From: JAJDZL01 sp965221175
GTDB lineage: Bacteria; Pseudomonadota; Gammaproteobacteria; Arenicellales; JAJDZL01
Length of the DNA stretch: 64,000 nucleotides
Assembly (NCBI GenBank): GCA_965221175.1
Contig: OZ244867.1
Location: forward strand, 1,178,001 to 1,242,000
Reading direction: 5' to 3'
Below the pieces are notes generated by a model. It did not search any database. It had not been told where the DNA came from and saw nothing but the letters and a program-made list of their open reading frames with translations. Both the position numbers and the translations under genes were made by a program. This document shows, piece by piece, positions 1 through 7,975 of this stretch (its first letter is position 1; every line of letters begins with the position of its first letter).

Positions 1-398
1 TCGACCCCTCCATAGAAGCATTTGACTGAAATTCCGCCAAAGCCGTTGATTGCAACGATCCGAAAAGCGATGTCCGACTTCGATGCTCCTGTACTCCGGA
101 CTCGAACGTCTGGAAATATCCATGACCTCATTGACAGGAGACCGTCTTTGGCGATGTCATCCTCTATTTTGGCATTCGCCAGACTACTGTATTCCAGCGC
201 CTGCAAAACGTTCTGTTCGACAGCGTCGAATACTTCTTCGTTTTGTATGACCCTATAGCTGTTTTTGACAACGCTTAACACTTGACCGGTATCCGTACGA
301 TACAGGGCTTTGTATTCAGGCACTCTAGCCGGTAAATTCGTCTTGCTGTCAACCATGAACAGCGGACGTTCCGCCACTGTGAAATCTGATGCGTTCAT
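1..398 (-). CDS. DUF932 (phage/plasmid-like) protein, N-terminal part, cut by window edge
   Basis: An open frame begins with ATG at 398 and runs off the left edge, giving about 132 codons. The translation starts MNASDFTVAERPLF and continues with YKALYRTDTGQVLSVVKN and YRVIQNEEVFDAVE. This is the N-terminal pattern of the DUF932 family (phage/plasmid-related protein, TIGR03299), whose members are usually 250-400 residues, often sit on plasmids, prophages or integrated elements, and have no settled biochemical role. A purine-rich site (GGAG, about 7 bases upstream) supports the start. It lies beside toxin-antitoxin genes, so it probably belongs to the same mobile accessory patch. Family assignment rests on remembered motifs and on the N-terminal third only. 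Confidence 0.72.
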   Translation of the reverse strand, partial: MNASDFTVAERPLFMVDSKTNLPARVPEYKALYRTDTGQVLSVVKNSYRVIQNEEVFDAVEQNVLQALEYSSLANAKIEDDIAKDGLLSMRSWIFPDVRVRSTGASKSDIAFRIVAINGFGGISVKCFYGGV

Positions 399-831
399 TT
401 TGTTTCTCCGTATTACAAAACTCCCAAGCCGGTATTCATTCGTTCCGGCAGATCTGATGTCTGGAATTGTATAGAGTAATTTTCCGAAATTTGGTATTGG
501 TCAAGAATTTTCACAACAATGCGACAAAGATTGACGCAGTAGCAGAGAGAAAAATTTCGAGACACGCGTAATATGAGATTTTCAGTTTCCTTAGTCCTGA
601 ACAGCAACATAAATTATGTTCGCTGGTCGAACTGATTCCGGTGCTTGGCACCGGCTGAATTCCCATCGTCAAATCATAGTGAGGGTTTCCATTTTGAATT
701 TCATTCCACCAAATTAAAAATGACTGAATAATACCTATAGCGCATATCCCTCATGCAGGATTTTGGATTGACTCAAGCATCATTGACAATAAAATAATGT
801 ATATAACTTCATAGGACTTCAGGAGTTTTTA
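399..831. other. Intergenic region with hairpin and possible antitoxin promoter
   Basis: I see no convincing gene here. A perfect 7-bp inverted repeat (CCGGTGC TTG GCACCGG, 638-654) could be an operator or a weak hairpin; no T-run follows it. Upstream of the RHH antitoxin at 832 there is TTGACA at 783-788 and TATAAC at 802-807. The 13-bp spacing is too short for an ideal sigma-70 promoter, so this is only a tentative promoter. AGGAG at 821-825 is a good ribosome binding site for the ATG at 832. Confidence 0.4.
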
Positions 832-1059
832 ATGAGCCAGATCACCGCGCGCTTGCCTGACGCAGTCATCGCCGAACTAGACGTAGCTGCAAGCCATCTC
901 AATTGCAGCCGGGCGGAGATTATCCGCCAAGCTATCGAGTATTACCTTGAAAATTTCGATGATTTGTCGTTAGTCATCGAACGACTCCGAGACCCGAGCG
1001 ACCCGGTGCTAGACTGGGATCAGGTCAGACGTGAGCTTCTCGATACGGATTTAGCGTAG
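832..1059 (+). CDS. Orphan ribbon-helix-helix (CopG-type) antitoxin
   Basis: A 75-residue protein. The first ~45 residues have the ribbon-helix-helix pattern: a beta strand (ITARLPDAVIAELD), then two helices ending in CSRAEIIRQAIEYYLE. The acidic tail (LRDPSDPVLDWDQVRRELL) is typical of the toxin-binding part of RHH antitoxins that pair with RelE/ParE toxins. A good ribosome binding site (AGGAG) precedes the ATG. No toxin follows: the next 108 bases contain stops in all frames and no RelE/ParE-like sequence. It therefore looks like an orphan antitoxin, perhaps kept as a DNA-binding regulator or as an anti-addiction relic. Family call is solid; partner loss is read directly from the sequence. 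Confidence 0.75.
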   Translation: MSQITARLPDAVIAELDVAASHLNCSRAEIIRQAIEYYLENFDDLSLVIERLRDPSDPVLDWDQVRRELLDTDLA

Positions 1060-1167
1060 CGCACACGAGTTGCTTCAGGATGAGTTTTCGTTTAGCCTTG
1101 AACTGCTATTATTTGGGGGACTGTATCGAATACTTGATAGTGCCTAAATCCTTCAGTGATATTGAGT

Positions 1168-1611
1168 TCAGGAGTGTTTTTTAGGTGATGGACAAATTTC
1201 GTGATCAGGATCCCACCATAGGACATTCATAATGTTCAATTGCTTTATACACCAAACTCTATTGGTTCCAGTTAGACGGAAGGACATGAGTTCATCAGTG
1301 TCATCCTTATGTATCTGTTGAAGGCGATCCTGTGCGGGTTTCACAATTTCCGAGACTGATATCAGATGGCTGCCGCCTTGGATAATTTCGTTCCAGTTCT
1401 TCTTCTCGAACTCGTGGAGTTTTTCCATCACCTCTTTGTAGACATCCGAATTCAAAAGCTTGGTCCACGCCCATGCCCCGCCACGGTCGCAATCGCTGAA
1501 CCTCCAAGCGAGTAGACCACCGTGAACGGTTGGTTCACGCGCTTTCGGACTCTTACTTGACCGAGGTTGTCTGGCGGTACTCGGCTGCTTTCCTCTCAGT
1601 TTCCTAGTCAA
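1168..1611 (-). CDS. Putative toxin partner of Panacea-type antitoxin
   Basis: A 147-residue protein encoded 6 bases downstream of the Panacea-domain gene, so the two are almost certainly co-transcribed. The first ~35 residues are basic and low-complexity. The core reads WAWTKL, KLHEFEKKNWNEI, FRLTGTNRVWCIKQLNIMNVLWWDPDHEICPS and ends in KKHS. The RVW and LWWDPDH block recurs, as I remember it, in small proteins encoded next to DUF4065 genes, and its strand-rich basic end resembles RelE-fold RNases. Function is inferred mainly from pairing: Panacea antitoxins neutralise many unrelated toxin folds. Treat it as a probable toxin of unassigned mechanism; the RNase idea is weaker than the toxin idea. 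Confidence 0.6.
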   Translation of the reverse strand: MTRKLRGKQPSTARQPRSSKSPKAREPTVHGGLLAWRFSDCDRGGAWAWTKLLNSDVYKEVMEKLHEFEKKNWNEIIQGGSHLISVSEIVKPAQDRLQQIHKDDTDELMSFRLTGTNRVWCIKQLNIMNVLWWDPDHEICPSPKKHS

Positions 1612-1617
1612 CAGGCT

Positions 1618-2100
1618 CTAGAGAGCTGAGTAGTACTCGTCCATCGATGCCTGAGTGATGTATGCCTGACCACGCTGCCCGTCAATCAGGCCCGCTTCCT
1701 CGCGAGCTTCACGCCATGGCGCCTCCATGTGAGTCAGATCGCTCAGCCAATGCGACGATTTGTCGCCGTAGAATTTTATAACGGCATCAACTGTCTCACA
1801 TTGATCTTCATCCAGCACCCGCGAGTTACCGTCAGGAATACGTGATACCAGGTACTTTCCACGATGGGCATTATAAAGATTTCGAATCACCGGGCCATTC
1901 GCCCATGCATAAATACGATCTCGAAAAATTGGCCTGTCATCCCAAACGAGTGACCAGGCCTGCGAATAGTAAACAAGTTTCTGAAGCTTCATCGCTGGCA
2001 TCGTACCCTGCTTGCGCAGGATATAGGCCGCTACATCAATTGCTTTTACAGTAGTTTTACTCACTTTTTTCTTCAATTTTCGGTCCGCCGCTTCGAACAA
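1618..2100 (-). CDS. Panacea-domain (DUF4065, SocA-like) antitoxin
   Basis: The protein carries the Panacea/DUF4065 signature: VKAIDVAAYILRKQG, MKLQKLVYYSQAWSLVW, then IYAWANGPVIRNLYNAHRG. In this family the domain acts as a hyper-promiscuous antitoxin that blocks many unrelated toxins, or, as in Caulobacter SocA, as a proteolysis adapter. The start is uncertain: the frame is open only back to about 2145, with no ATG or GTG, so TTG at 2100 is used. The codons just before it (PKSLEELARS) continue a motif LFEAADRK that also occurs in a small protein at 31295-31444. The toxin candidate follows 6 bases downstream. The order antitoxin then toxin is usual for such pairs. Confidence 0.75.
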   Translation of the reverse strand: MFEAADRKLKKKVSKTTVKAIDVAAYILRKQGTMPAMKLQKLVYYSQAWSLVWDDRPIFRDRIYAWANGPVIRNLYNAHRGKYLVSRIPDGNSRVLDEDQCETVDAVIKFYGDKSSHWLSDLTHMEAPWREAREEAGLIDGQRGQAYITQASMDEYYSAL

Positions 2101-2173
2101 AGACCTCGCCAGCTCCTCTAGGCTCTTCGGTATATCCGCATTCTTTCATACAAGAAATTCATCAAATGAATCA

Positions 2174-2368
2174 TTACAGTTTCTTATCAATTCTTGCAAC
2201 CTTAAGAATTTGATTAGCCGTGTGCCGCTTTTTTATTTTTGATGGAACTGTAATTTTTTGATTATTGTCGTTATGACTCCATATCTCATGGCTACCTCGT
2301 GGTTGCCGACATATTGACCACCCATTAGATTTTAGTAACTTTTTGACTTGCCTTTCATATCCTGCCAT
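2174..2368 (-). CDS. hicA: HicA-family mRNA interferase toxin
   Basis: A 64-residue basic protein with the HicA double-stranded-RNA-binding-like fold: GYERQVKKLLKSNGW, then the active-site strand CRQPRGSHEIWSH with the catalytic histidine in GSHEIW, then KITVPSKIKKRHTANQILK. Length is normal for HicA (about 60-80). It lies 3 bases downstream of the HicB-like antitoxin gene and would be translated from the same transcript. HicA toxins cleave mRNA and tmRNA when free of HicB. No lesion is visible, so the module is probably functional. Confidence 0.85.
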   Translation of the reverse strand: MAGYERQVKKLLKSNGWSICRQPRGSHEIWSHNDNNQKITVPSKIKKRHTANQILKVARIDKKL

Positions 2369-2371
2369 TGG

Positions 2372-2671
2372 TTATGCCGCAGCTACTAATCGTCTAGGGT
2401 GTTCCTGAATATAGACATGCGGACCATTGGGTTTGTTAGATCTATTATTTCTAGTTTCTTTCATATTTACAATATATTGCACATTGAGCAAATCATTTTC
2501 TGTCAATCCATGATTAGCCATGAGTAGAATCTTACCAAGATACATCAATTCTTCATTCAATTCATCGCGAGAATTAACTTCCATAACTAGCCCTTCAATT
2601 TCATCGCTAGTTACCACTATTGTTCCATCTTTATAAGTGAGAGCATTTACTACATAACTCTTTTTAACCAT
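2372..2671 (-). CDS. hicB: HicB-like antitoxin (DUF1902 type)
   Basis: A 99-residue protein immediately upstream of hicA. The N-terminal part (SYVVNALTYKDGTIVVTSDE, then IEGLVMEVNSRDELNEEL) has the partly degraded RNase-H-like fold of HicB and DUF1902 antitoxins, in which strand pairs carry ..V.S.EI.GL. The C-terminal tail ends HPRRLVAAA. A strong ribosome binding site (GGAGG) lies 7 bases before the ATG at 2671. The antitoxin-first order differs from classical hicA-hicB but is common for this subtype. It would bind and block HicA; I see no helix-turn-helix or RHH tail, so autoregulation is not obvious. Confidence 0.75.
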   Translation of the reverse strand: MVKKSYVVNALTYKDGTIVVTSDEIEGLVMEVNSRDELNEELMYLGKILLMANHGLTENDLLNVQYIVNMKETRNNRSNKPNGPHVYIQEHPRRLVAAA

Positions 2672-2778
2672 GTCGTTTCCTCCAAATCACGCGTCATACA
2701 TAGCTCTTCATACTACAGTTTGTGCCAAAATTAATACATACTATAACATCAAATAATTACTCATTCACAAACTTGTGA

Positions 2779-3000
2779 TTACTGATTGCGTTAACAGTAT
2801 TCACAATCTCAGCTTCGGCGCAGAATTATGATCCGAACTGGATAATGTCTGACATTTATTCTGGTTTGGGACAAACCCAAGACAACTACAACGATCAGAC
2901 CAGCTATGATAATCACGTGGACAAAGTGTTGGGTTCGACAAAGTATCAAAAACATAGATATATTTGTCAAGTTATCTTTGTAATTCCCAAAAAAATCTGA
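2779..3000 (+). pseudogene. Headless remnant of a small secreted protein
   Basis: Reading from 2779, directly after an in-frame stop at 2776, gives LLIALTVFTISASAQNYDPN and then 54 further residues ending at TGA 2998-3000. The first 14 residues look like the hydrophobic core and cleavage site (ASA-Q) of a Sec signal peptide. The rest is rich in Asn, Asp and Tyr (SGLGQTQDNYNDQTSYDNH), like a small exported protein. No start codon remains, so the 5' end was lost or mutated. It is convergent with nuoM, with 37 bases between the two stops, and lies where nuoN would be expected. I do not recognise the family. Confidence 0.45.
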
Positions 3001-3037
3001 CGTGCACCCCTGCAGTAAACTCGTTTTCTGCTTGTAG

Positions 3038-4525
3038 TCAGTAGCTTTTTATTATGGAAGTCTGCTCAATTAGCAGATCAACTGCAGGATGCATTACCTC
3101 AAGCAACGGAAAAGGCCAGACTCCAAGCAGAAGAACGAAAAACGCGATCAGTCCAAGTGAAATCTTTTCCTGCGGCTCCAAATCTCTTAACGTTGCAACG
3201 GCGTCATTGACAATTTTGCCGTAGATTGCACGTTTGTACATTCGCAGCGTATAGGCAGCTCCAAGTATCAATGTCAGTGCTGCAATTCCAGCAAAAACTG
3301 CGTTTTCCTGAAAGACTCCAATAATTACCAGCAGTTCGCCGACAAAGCCGGAGGTTCCAGGCAATCCTACATTTGCCAGGGTAAACAGCATCATCAAAGC
3401 CGCAAATATTGGCATGCTATGTGCGACCCCGCCGTACGTCTCAAGCTTGCGCGAATGCAGTCGATCATACAGAACACCAACGCACAGGAACAGTGCACCA
3501 GACACAAATCCATGCGAAATCATCTGTACGATCGCACCCTCAATGCCATTTGCGTTGAAGATAAAAATACCTAGAGTCACAAATCCCATGTGCGAAATCG
3601 ATGAGTAGGCAATCAACTTCTTCATGTCTGTCTGTGCGAGTGCGACTAAAGCGATATATACAATTGCGATAAGCGACAGCGCAATCATCACGCCTGCCAG
3701 CGAACGCGATGCATCAGGCAAAATTGGCAGACTGAATCGAAGAAATCCATAAGCGCCCATCTTCAGCAAGACCGCGGCCAGTATCACCGAACCGCCCGTA
3801 GGAGCTTCGACATGTGCATCCGGCAGCCAGGTGTGAACCGGCACCATCGGCACTTTGACTGCAAATGCGGTGAAGAAAGCAATGAACAGAAGCACCTGAG
3901 GGGTGAAGCCGATTCGAAGAATGTGCCACTCTCGAATATCAAAGGTAGACTCACTGACATTGTAGAGATACAGAAATGCAACCAACATCAGCAACGAACC
4001 CAGCAGCGTATACAGAAAAAACTTGATCGTGGCATAGACGCGATTTTCCCCACCCCAGATCCCGATGATCAAGAACATCGGGATCAACATTCCTTCCCAG
4101 AAAGTGTAGAAGAGCACGGCGTCCAGTGCCGAAAATACACCGATCATGAAACCTTCCAGAAATAGAAACGCCGCCATGTAGTGCGCCACTCGATACTGGA
4201 TGACTTTCCAGCCTGCGACAACGACGATGCCAGTTAAGAATGTCGTTAGCAATATCAAAGGCAATGAAATGCCGTCTATGCCGATAGAGTAATTGATATT
4301 GAACGTCGGAACCCACGCAGAGTGTTCAGTAAACTGATAGGTTGCAACTGATTTGTCAAAGCGAGTGTAGAGCGGAAGACTCAACAGGAAAGTCCCGATG
4401 GAGATTCCCAAGGCCAGCCTCTTGACCGCCTCACGGCGCTGATTTCCGACTGCCAGAACCAGTATGCCACCGACAATCGGCAGCCAGATTACGAAACTTA
4501 ACTGACCGATGTCACCCAGCACCAT
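3038..4525 (-). CDS. nuoM: NADH-quinone oxidoreductase subunit M
   Basis: A 495-residue polytopic membrane protein of the antiporter-like Nuo L/M/N family, one of the proton-pumping subunits of the complex I membrane arm. Family landmarks are the early loop YSIGIDGISLPLILLT, the conserved glutamate segment LFYTFWEGMLIPMFL (E in TM5), and the broken-helix segment VPMVPVHTWLPDAHVEAPTGGSVILAAVLLKMG with the essential lysine. Length is normal (about 490-510). It starts 9 bases after nuoL. It is the last gene of the operon here: no nuoN follows, and a remnant plus toxin-antitoxin genes come next. Confidence 0.97.
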   Translation of the reverse strand: MVLGDIGQLSFVIWLPIVGGILVLAVGNQRREAVKRLALGISIGTFLLSLPLYTRFDKSVATYQFTEHSAWVPTFNINYSIGIDGISLPLILLTTFLTGIVVVAGWKVIQYRVAHYMAAFLFLEGFMIGVFSALDAVLFYTFWEGMLIPMFLIIGIWGGENRVYATIKFFLYTLLGSLLMLVAFLYLYNVSESTFDIREWHILRIGFTPQVLLFIAFFTAFAVKVPMVPVHTWLPDAHVEAPTGGSVILAAVLLKMGAYGFLRFSLPILPDASRSLAGVMIALSLIAIVYIALVALAQTDMKKLIAYSSISHMGFVTLGIFIFNANGIEGAIVQMISHGFVSGALFLCVGVLYDRLHSRKLETYGGVAHSMPIFAALMMLFTLANVGLPGTSGFVGELLVIIGVFQENAVFAGIAALTLILGAAYTLRMYKRAIYGKIVNDAVATLRDLEPQEKISLGLIAFFVLLLGVWPFPLLEVMHPAVDLLIEQTSIIKSY

Positions 4526-4534
4526 GTCAGATAC

Positions 4535-6499
4535 CTACCTCGCGACAAACCATGTGATCAGCAAAAATAATCCGATGATCATCGTGAATGCGTAGTGATA
4601 CACGAATCCAGACTGAATCGCTCTCAGGCGTGCCGACATTCGTCTCACCGATCGGGCGAGACCGTTAACGACATACTCGTCGATGACAAGATCATCCATC
4701 ACTCTCCAAAGCGCACTGCCAAGTGAACGGGTACCGCTCGATATAACAATTTCATTGAACTCGTCAAAGCCATATTTTCGGTCCAATACGTACCAAAACA
4801 CTCGAAAACGAATGCGAATCTGCTCTGGCCAGTCGGGAAAGCGAATGTAAAGAAGCCAGGCAACGAATATTCCAGCAATCGCCAGCCAGAACGGCAATGT
4901 AAAGAATCCGTGCAAGATCATCTGCAGGACGAGACCTGCTCCTTCATGCCCATGCAACGCATTTCCGACAATCTTGAGTGTGTCGTGTTCTGATGCGACG
5001 GTAATCGATTCCGCATAAAAATCCCCGAACAGCATCGACTCAACATACAGAGCGCCAAACAAGACAGATGGTATGGCCAGCATAACAAGTGGCAGGGTTA
5101 TCACCCACGGAGATTCCTTTACGTGACTCAGTTCGCTTTCAGATATTCTGGATTCGCCGTGAAACACAACAAACAGCATTCGAAACGAATACAGTGCCGT
5201 TATAAATACGCCAGTCGTGACCGCGAACAGCGCAAATCCGCTTCCAGGCAGAGTGCTCGCGTGCACTGCTTCAATGATTGAGTCTTTAGAAAAGTAACCA
5301 GCAAACGGCGGCACTCCGGCAAGAGCAAGCGAACCTACAAACGCGGTCCAGTAAGTAATCGGCATATACTTGCGCAAACCACCCATGTGCCGAATATCCT
5401 GTTGATGATGCAATGCAACGATTACTGATCCTGCGGCTAGAAACAGGAGAGCTTTGAAGAATGCATGAGTTGTTAAATGAAATAAGCTTGCCGCATATGC
5501 TGAAGCACCGAGTGCGACTGTCATGTAGCCAAGTTGTGACAGTGTGGAATATGCAACGATTCGTTTGATGTCGCTCTGCACTAATCCGATCAGTGCCATA
5601 AACAATGCGGTTATGGAACCGATCGTGATAACTACGGTAAGCGCAACCTCCGAATGCTCGAATATGGGTGACATTCTGGCAACCATGTAAATTCCTGCTG
5701 TAACCATGGTCGCTGCATGAATCAGAGCAGATATGGGTGTCGGACCTTCCATTGAATCCGGCAGCCAGACATGTAGCGGAACCTGCGCTGATTTGCCCAT
5801 CGCACCTATAAAGAGCAGAATTGAAATTATCGTCAGCCAGTGCCAGTGCACGTCATTGAACGCTTCGACTGTCATGCTTGAGATTGCGGGAGCTTCTTCG
5901 AACACAGTCGCATAATCCATAGAACTGAATACATAGGCGATCGCAGCGATCGCCAGAATAAAGCCGAAATCCCCGATGCGATTGACCAGAAAGGCTTTCA
6001 TGTTCGCGAATATCGCCGACTCCCGGTCGAACCAGAATCCGATCAGCAGGTAGGAAACAACGCCAACACCTTCCCATCCGAAAAACAGTTGCATGAAATT
6101 ATTCGACATTACCAGCATAAGCATGGCGAACGTGAACAGCGAAATGTAGCTAAAAAACCTCTGATAACCCGAATCGTCATGCATATAGCCTATGGTGTAT
6201 ATGTGCACCGTGAAGGACACGAACGTTACGACTGCTGCCATGGATGCGGACAGTTCGTCAATCAGGAATCCGATCTCAAACTCAAGAGAACCGCTTGTTC
6301 CCCAGGTATACAGCGTCCCGTTGAAGGTGTTTCCATGAAGTACGTCAAACAAGACGTAAAGTGAAAGAACAAAACTGATTGCAACACCTGAAATGGCAAC
6401 ACGATGGGTTGCAGTTCGCCCAATAATTCGTCCTCCGACGCCGGCAATGATGGCGGCGATCAGACAACTGAACGGAATGAGTGAGTAAATCAGCAACAT
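4535..6499 (-). CDS. nuoL: NADH-quinone oxidoreductase subunit L
   Basis: A 654-residue membrane protein, the distal antiporter-like subunit of complex I. It shows the expected landmarks: FEIGFLIDELSASMAAVV, the SNNFMQLFFGWEGVGVVSY segment with the conserved glutamate, SAQVPLHVWLPDSMEGPTPISALIHAATMV with its lysine-region broken helix, and the long C-terminal part that forms the lateral helix (from about residue 520). Length and domain order are complete. The gene starts 25 bases after nuoK and is followed 9 bases later by nuoM. Confidence 0.97.
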   Translation of the reverse strand: MLLIYSLIPFSCLIAAIIAGVGGRIIGRTATHRVAISGVAISFVLSLYVLFDVLHGNTFNGTLYTWGTSGSLEFEIGFLIDELSASMAAVVTFVSFTVHIYTIGYMHDDSGYQRFFSYISLFTFAMLMLVMSNNFMQLFFGWEGVGVVSYLLIGFWFDRESAIFANMKAFLVNRIGDFGFILAIAAIAYVFSSMDYATVFEEAPAISSMTVEAFNDVHWHWLTIISILLFIGAMGKSAQVPLHVWLPDSMEGPTPISALIHAATMVTAGIYMVARMSPIFEHSEVALTVVITIGSITALFMALIGLVQSDIKRIVAYSTLSQLGYMTVALGASAYAASLFHLTTHAFFKALLFLAAGSVIVALHHQQDIRHMGGLRKYMPITYWTAFVGSLALAGVPPFAGYFSKDSIIEAVHASTLPGSGFALFAVTTGVFITALYSFRMLFVVFHGESRISESELSHVKESPWVITLPLVMLAIPSVLFGALYVESMLFGDFYAESITVASEHDTLKIVGNALHGHEGAGLVLQMILHGFFTLPFWLAIAGIFVAWLLYIRFPDWPEQIRIRFRVFWYVLDRKYGFDEFNEIVISSGTRSLGSALWRVMDDLVIDEYVVNGLARSVRRMSARLRAIQSGFVYHYAFTMIIGLFLLITWFVAR

Positions 6500-6524
6500 A
6501 GCGACATAAACAGGGGAAGTTTGT

Positions 6525-6830
6525 TCAACCGCTGAGTGAGTTCAAATCTTCAACATTGATGGTGCGGCGATTTCTAAACAGCACAATGAGTATTGCCAGA
6601 CCAATCGCTGCCTCGGCAGCAGCCACTGTGAGTATAAAAAATACGAACACCTGACCTGCGATATCCTGCAAATAATGAGAAAAAGCGACAAAATTGATAT
6701 TCACTGCAAGCAGCAGAAGTTCAATCGCCATCAACAGAATCACAACATTCTTTCGATTCAGAAAAATTCCCACTACTGCAATGGAAAATAACAATGCAGC
6801 GAGAACCAGATAATGAGAGAGCGGAATCAT
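6525..6830 (-). CDS. nuoK: NADH-quinone oxidoreductase subunit K
   Basis: A 101-residue, three-helix subunit of the complex I membrane arm. Diagnostic segments are YLVLAALLFSIAVVGIFLNR, MAIELLLLAVNINFVAF (with the functionally important glutamate in helix II) and FFILTVAAAEAAIGLAIL (with the glutamate in helix III). The start overlaps the nuoJ stop by 4 bases, indicating translational coupling. Length matches the family almost exactly. Confidence 0.97.
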   Translation of the reverse strand: MIPLSHYLVLAALLFSIAVVGIFLNRKNVVILLMAIELLLLAVNINFVAFSHYLQDIAGQVFVFFILTVAAAEAAIGLAILIVLFRNRRTINVEDLNSLSG

Positions 6831-7459
6831 TCTTTCAAATCTCCCGTAGGCTCTACATCAGGCAATTCCGCGTCCATTGAAACTACCCGTAGTCTATCTT
6901 CTTTGCGCGCTGAAATCTGCTTTGCAGGCTTCTGGTAACGAGTCTCAGGACGTCTTCTCAACGTCAGGGAAATCGCAGCAATGATCGCAACCAGAAGAAT
7001 GACCGCGGCAATTTCAAAAGGATAGGCATATTCGGTGTAGAGGACTTTGCCAAGTTCCAGTGTGTTGCTGTAGGTTTCAACTTGGCCAGAAGGACGGGGC
7101 ATGAAATCCGGACTGAATACCTTGGCGTTTAGAATGATTGCCATTTCCAAAACCAGCAAGACAGCAACAACACCCCCGATCGGCAAATACTCGCCAAAGC
7201 CTTCTTTCAATCGCGTCAGATTCACATCCAGCATCATCACGACGAACAGAAACAACACCATTACCGCACCGACATAAACCAACACCAGTACTATGGCAAG
7301 AAACTCCGCCTCCAGCGTAATCCAGATGCACGCAGCACTGAAGAATGACAGCACCAAAAACAAAGCAGACTTGACTGGATTGCGAATAGTAATCACCATC
7401 ATTGCGGCAAAAACCAGAACAGCGGCGAAAAAGTAGAATGTAAACTGTAAGAAAGTCAC
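6827..7459 (-). CDS. nuoJ: NADH-quinone oxidoreductase subunit J
   Basis: A 210-residue membrane subunit. Typical NuoJ features are the start FTFYFFAAVLVFAAMMVITIRNPVKSAL, the helix EFLAIVLVLVYVGAVMVLFLFVVMMLD with the conserved tyrosine-glycine pi-bulge region, and the last helix EIAAVILLVAIIAAISLTLR. A polar ~45-residue tail follows and is longer than in many relatives but within the range of gammaproteobacterial NuoJ. The gene sits 11 bases after nuoI and overlaps nuoK by 4 bases. Confidence 0.96.
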   Translation of the reverse strand: MTFLQFTFYFFAAVLVFAAMMVITIRNPVKSALFLVLSFFSAACIWITLEAEFLAIVLVLVYVGAVMVLFLFVVMMLDVNLTRLKEGFGEYLPIGGVVAVLLVLEMAIILNAKVFSPDFMPRPSGQVETYSNTLELGKVLYTEYAYPFEIAAVILLVAIIAAISLTLRRRPETRYQKPAKQISARKEDRLRVVSMDAELPDVEPTGDLKE

Positions 7460-7470
7460 AAAATTCTCCG

Positions 7471-7962
7471 CTATCGGTAGAGGGAATCGGCCCGGCGTGC
7501 ATCCGCAATTTGTTGTTCGAATTCGTCACCGACAGCAAGCAGCATGTCCTTCGTCATAACGTTCTCGCCGCGGTTCTCAAAATGAAACTCATGAATATCC
7601 GTTTCAACAATTGCATCGACTGGACAGGCTTCTTCGCAGAAGCCGCAGTAAATACACTTGAAAAGGTCAATATCGTAAAGAGTGGTGCGCCGCGTACCGT
7701 CCGACCGCTCTTCGGATTCAATCGTAATTGCAAGAGCCGGACAGACCGCCTCACACAATTTGCATGCGATGCAGCGTTCCTCTCCATTTGGATATCGTCT
7801 GAGTGCATGCAGCCCGCGAAAGCGCGGCGACTTTGGTGTTTTTTCTTCCGGATACTGCACTGTAATTTTTCGCTTGAACAAATGTCGTCCAGTCACGCTC
7901 AGTCCGCGCATCAACTCTACCAGCAGAAAAGTCTTGACGTGACGATTGATCCAATTTAGCAC
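7471..7962 (-). CDS. nuoI: NADH-quinone oxidoreductase subunit I
   Basis: Carries two 4Fe-4S clusters (N6a, N6b) that link the peripheral arm to NuoB. Both ferredoxin motifs are present: CIACKLCEAVCP and CIYCGFCEEACP. The frame is open back to 8022, but that would overlap nuoH by 47 bases. I prefer the GTG at 7962 (VLNWINRHVKTFLLVELMRG), because NuoI proteins of this group begin near this segment and are about 162 residues; this choice gives 163. GGA lies about 7 bases upstream of the GTG. The block ITVQYPEEKTPKSPRFRGLH is strongly conserved in proteobacterial NuoI. Confidence 0.94.
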   Translation of the reverse strand: MLNWINRHVKTFLLVELMRGLSVTGRHLFKRKITVQYPEEKTPKSPRFRGLHALRRYPNGEERCIACKLCEAVCPALAITIESEERSDGTRRTTLYDIDLFKCIYCGFCEEACPVDAIVETDIHEFHFENRGENVMTKDMLLAVGDEFEQQIADARRADSLYR

Positions 7963-7975
7963 GGCAATATCCGTT

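Noticed and set aside
413..610. 65-codon minus-strand frame beside the DUF932 start
   Set aside because: No family resemblance and it lies in the promoter region of neighbouring genes.
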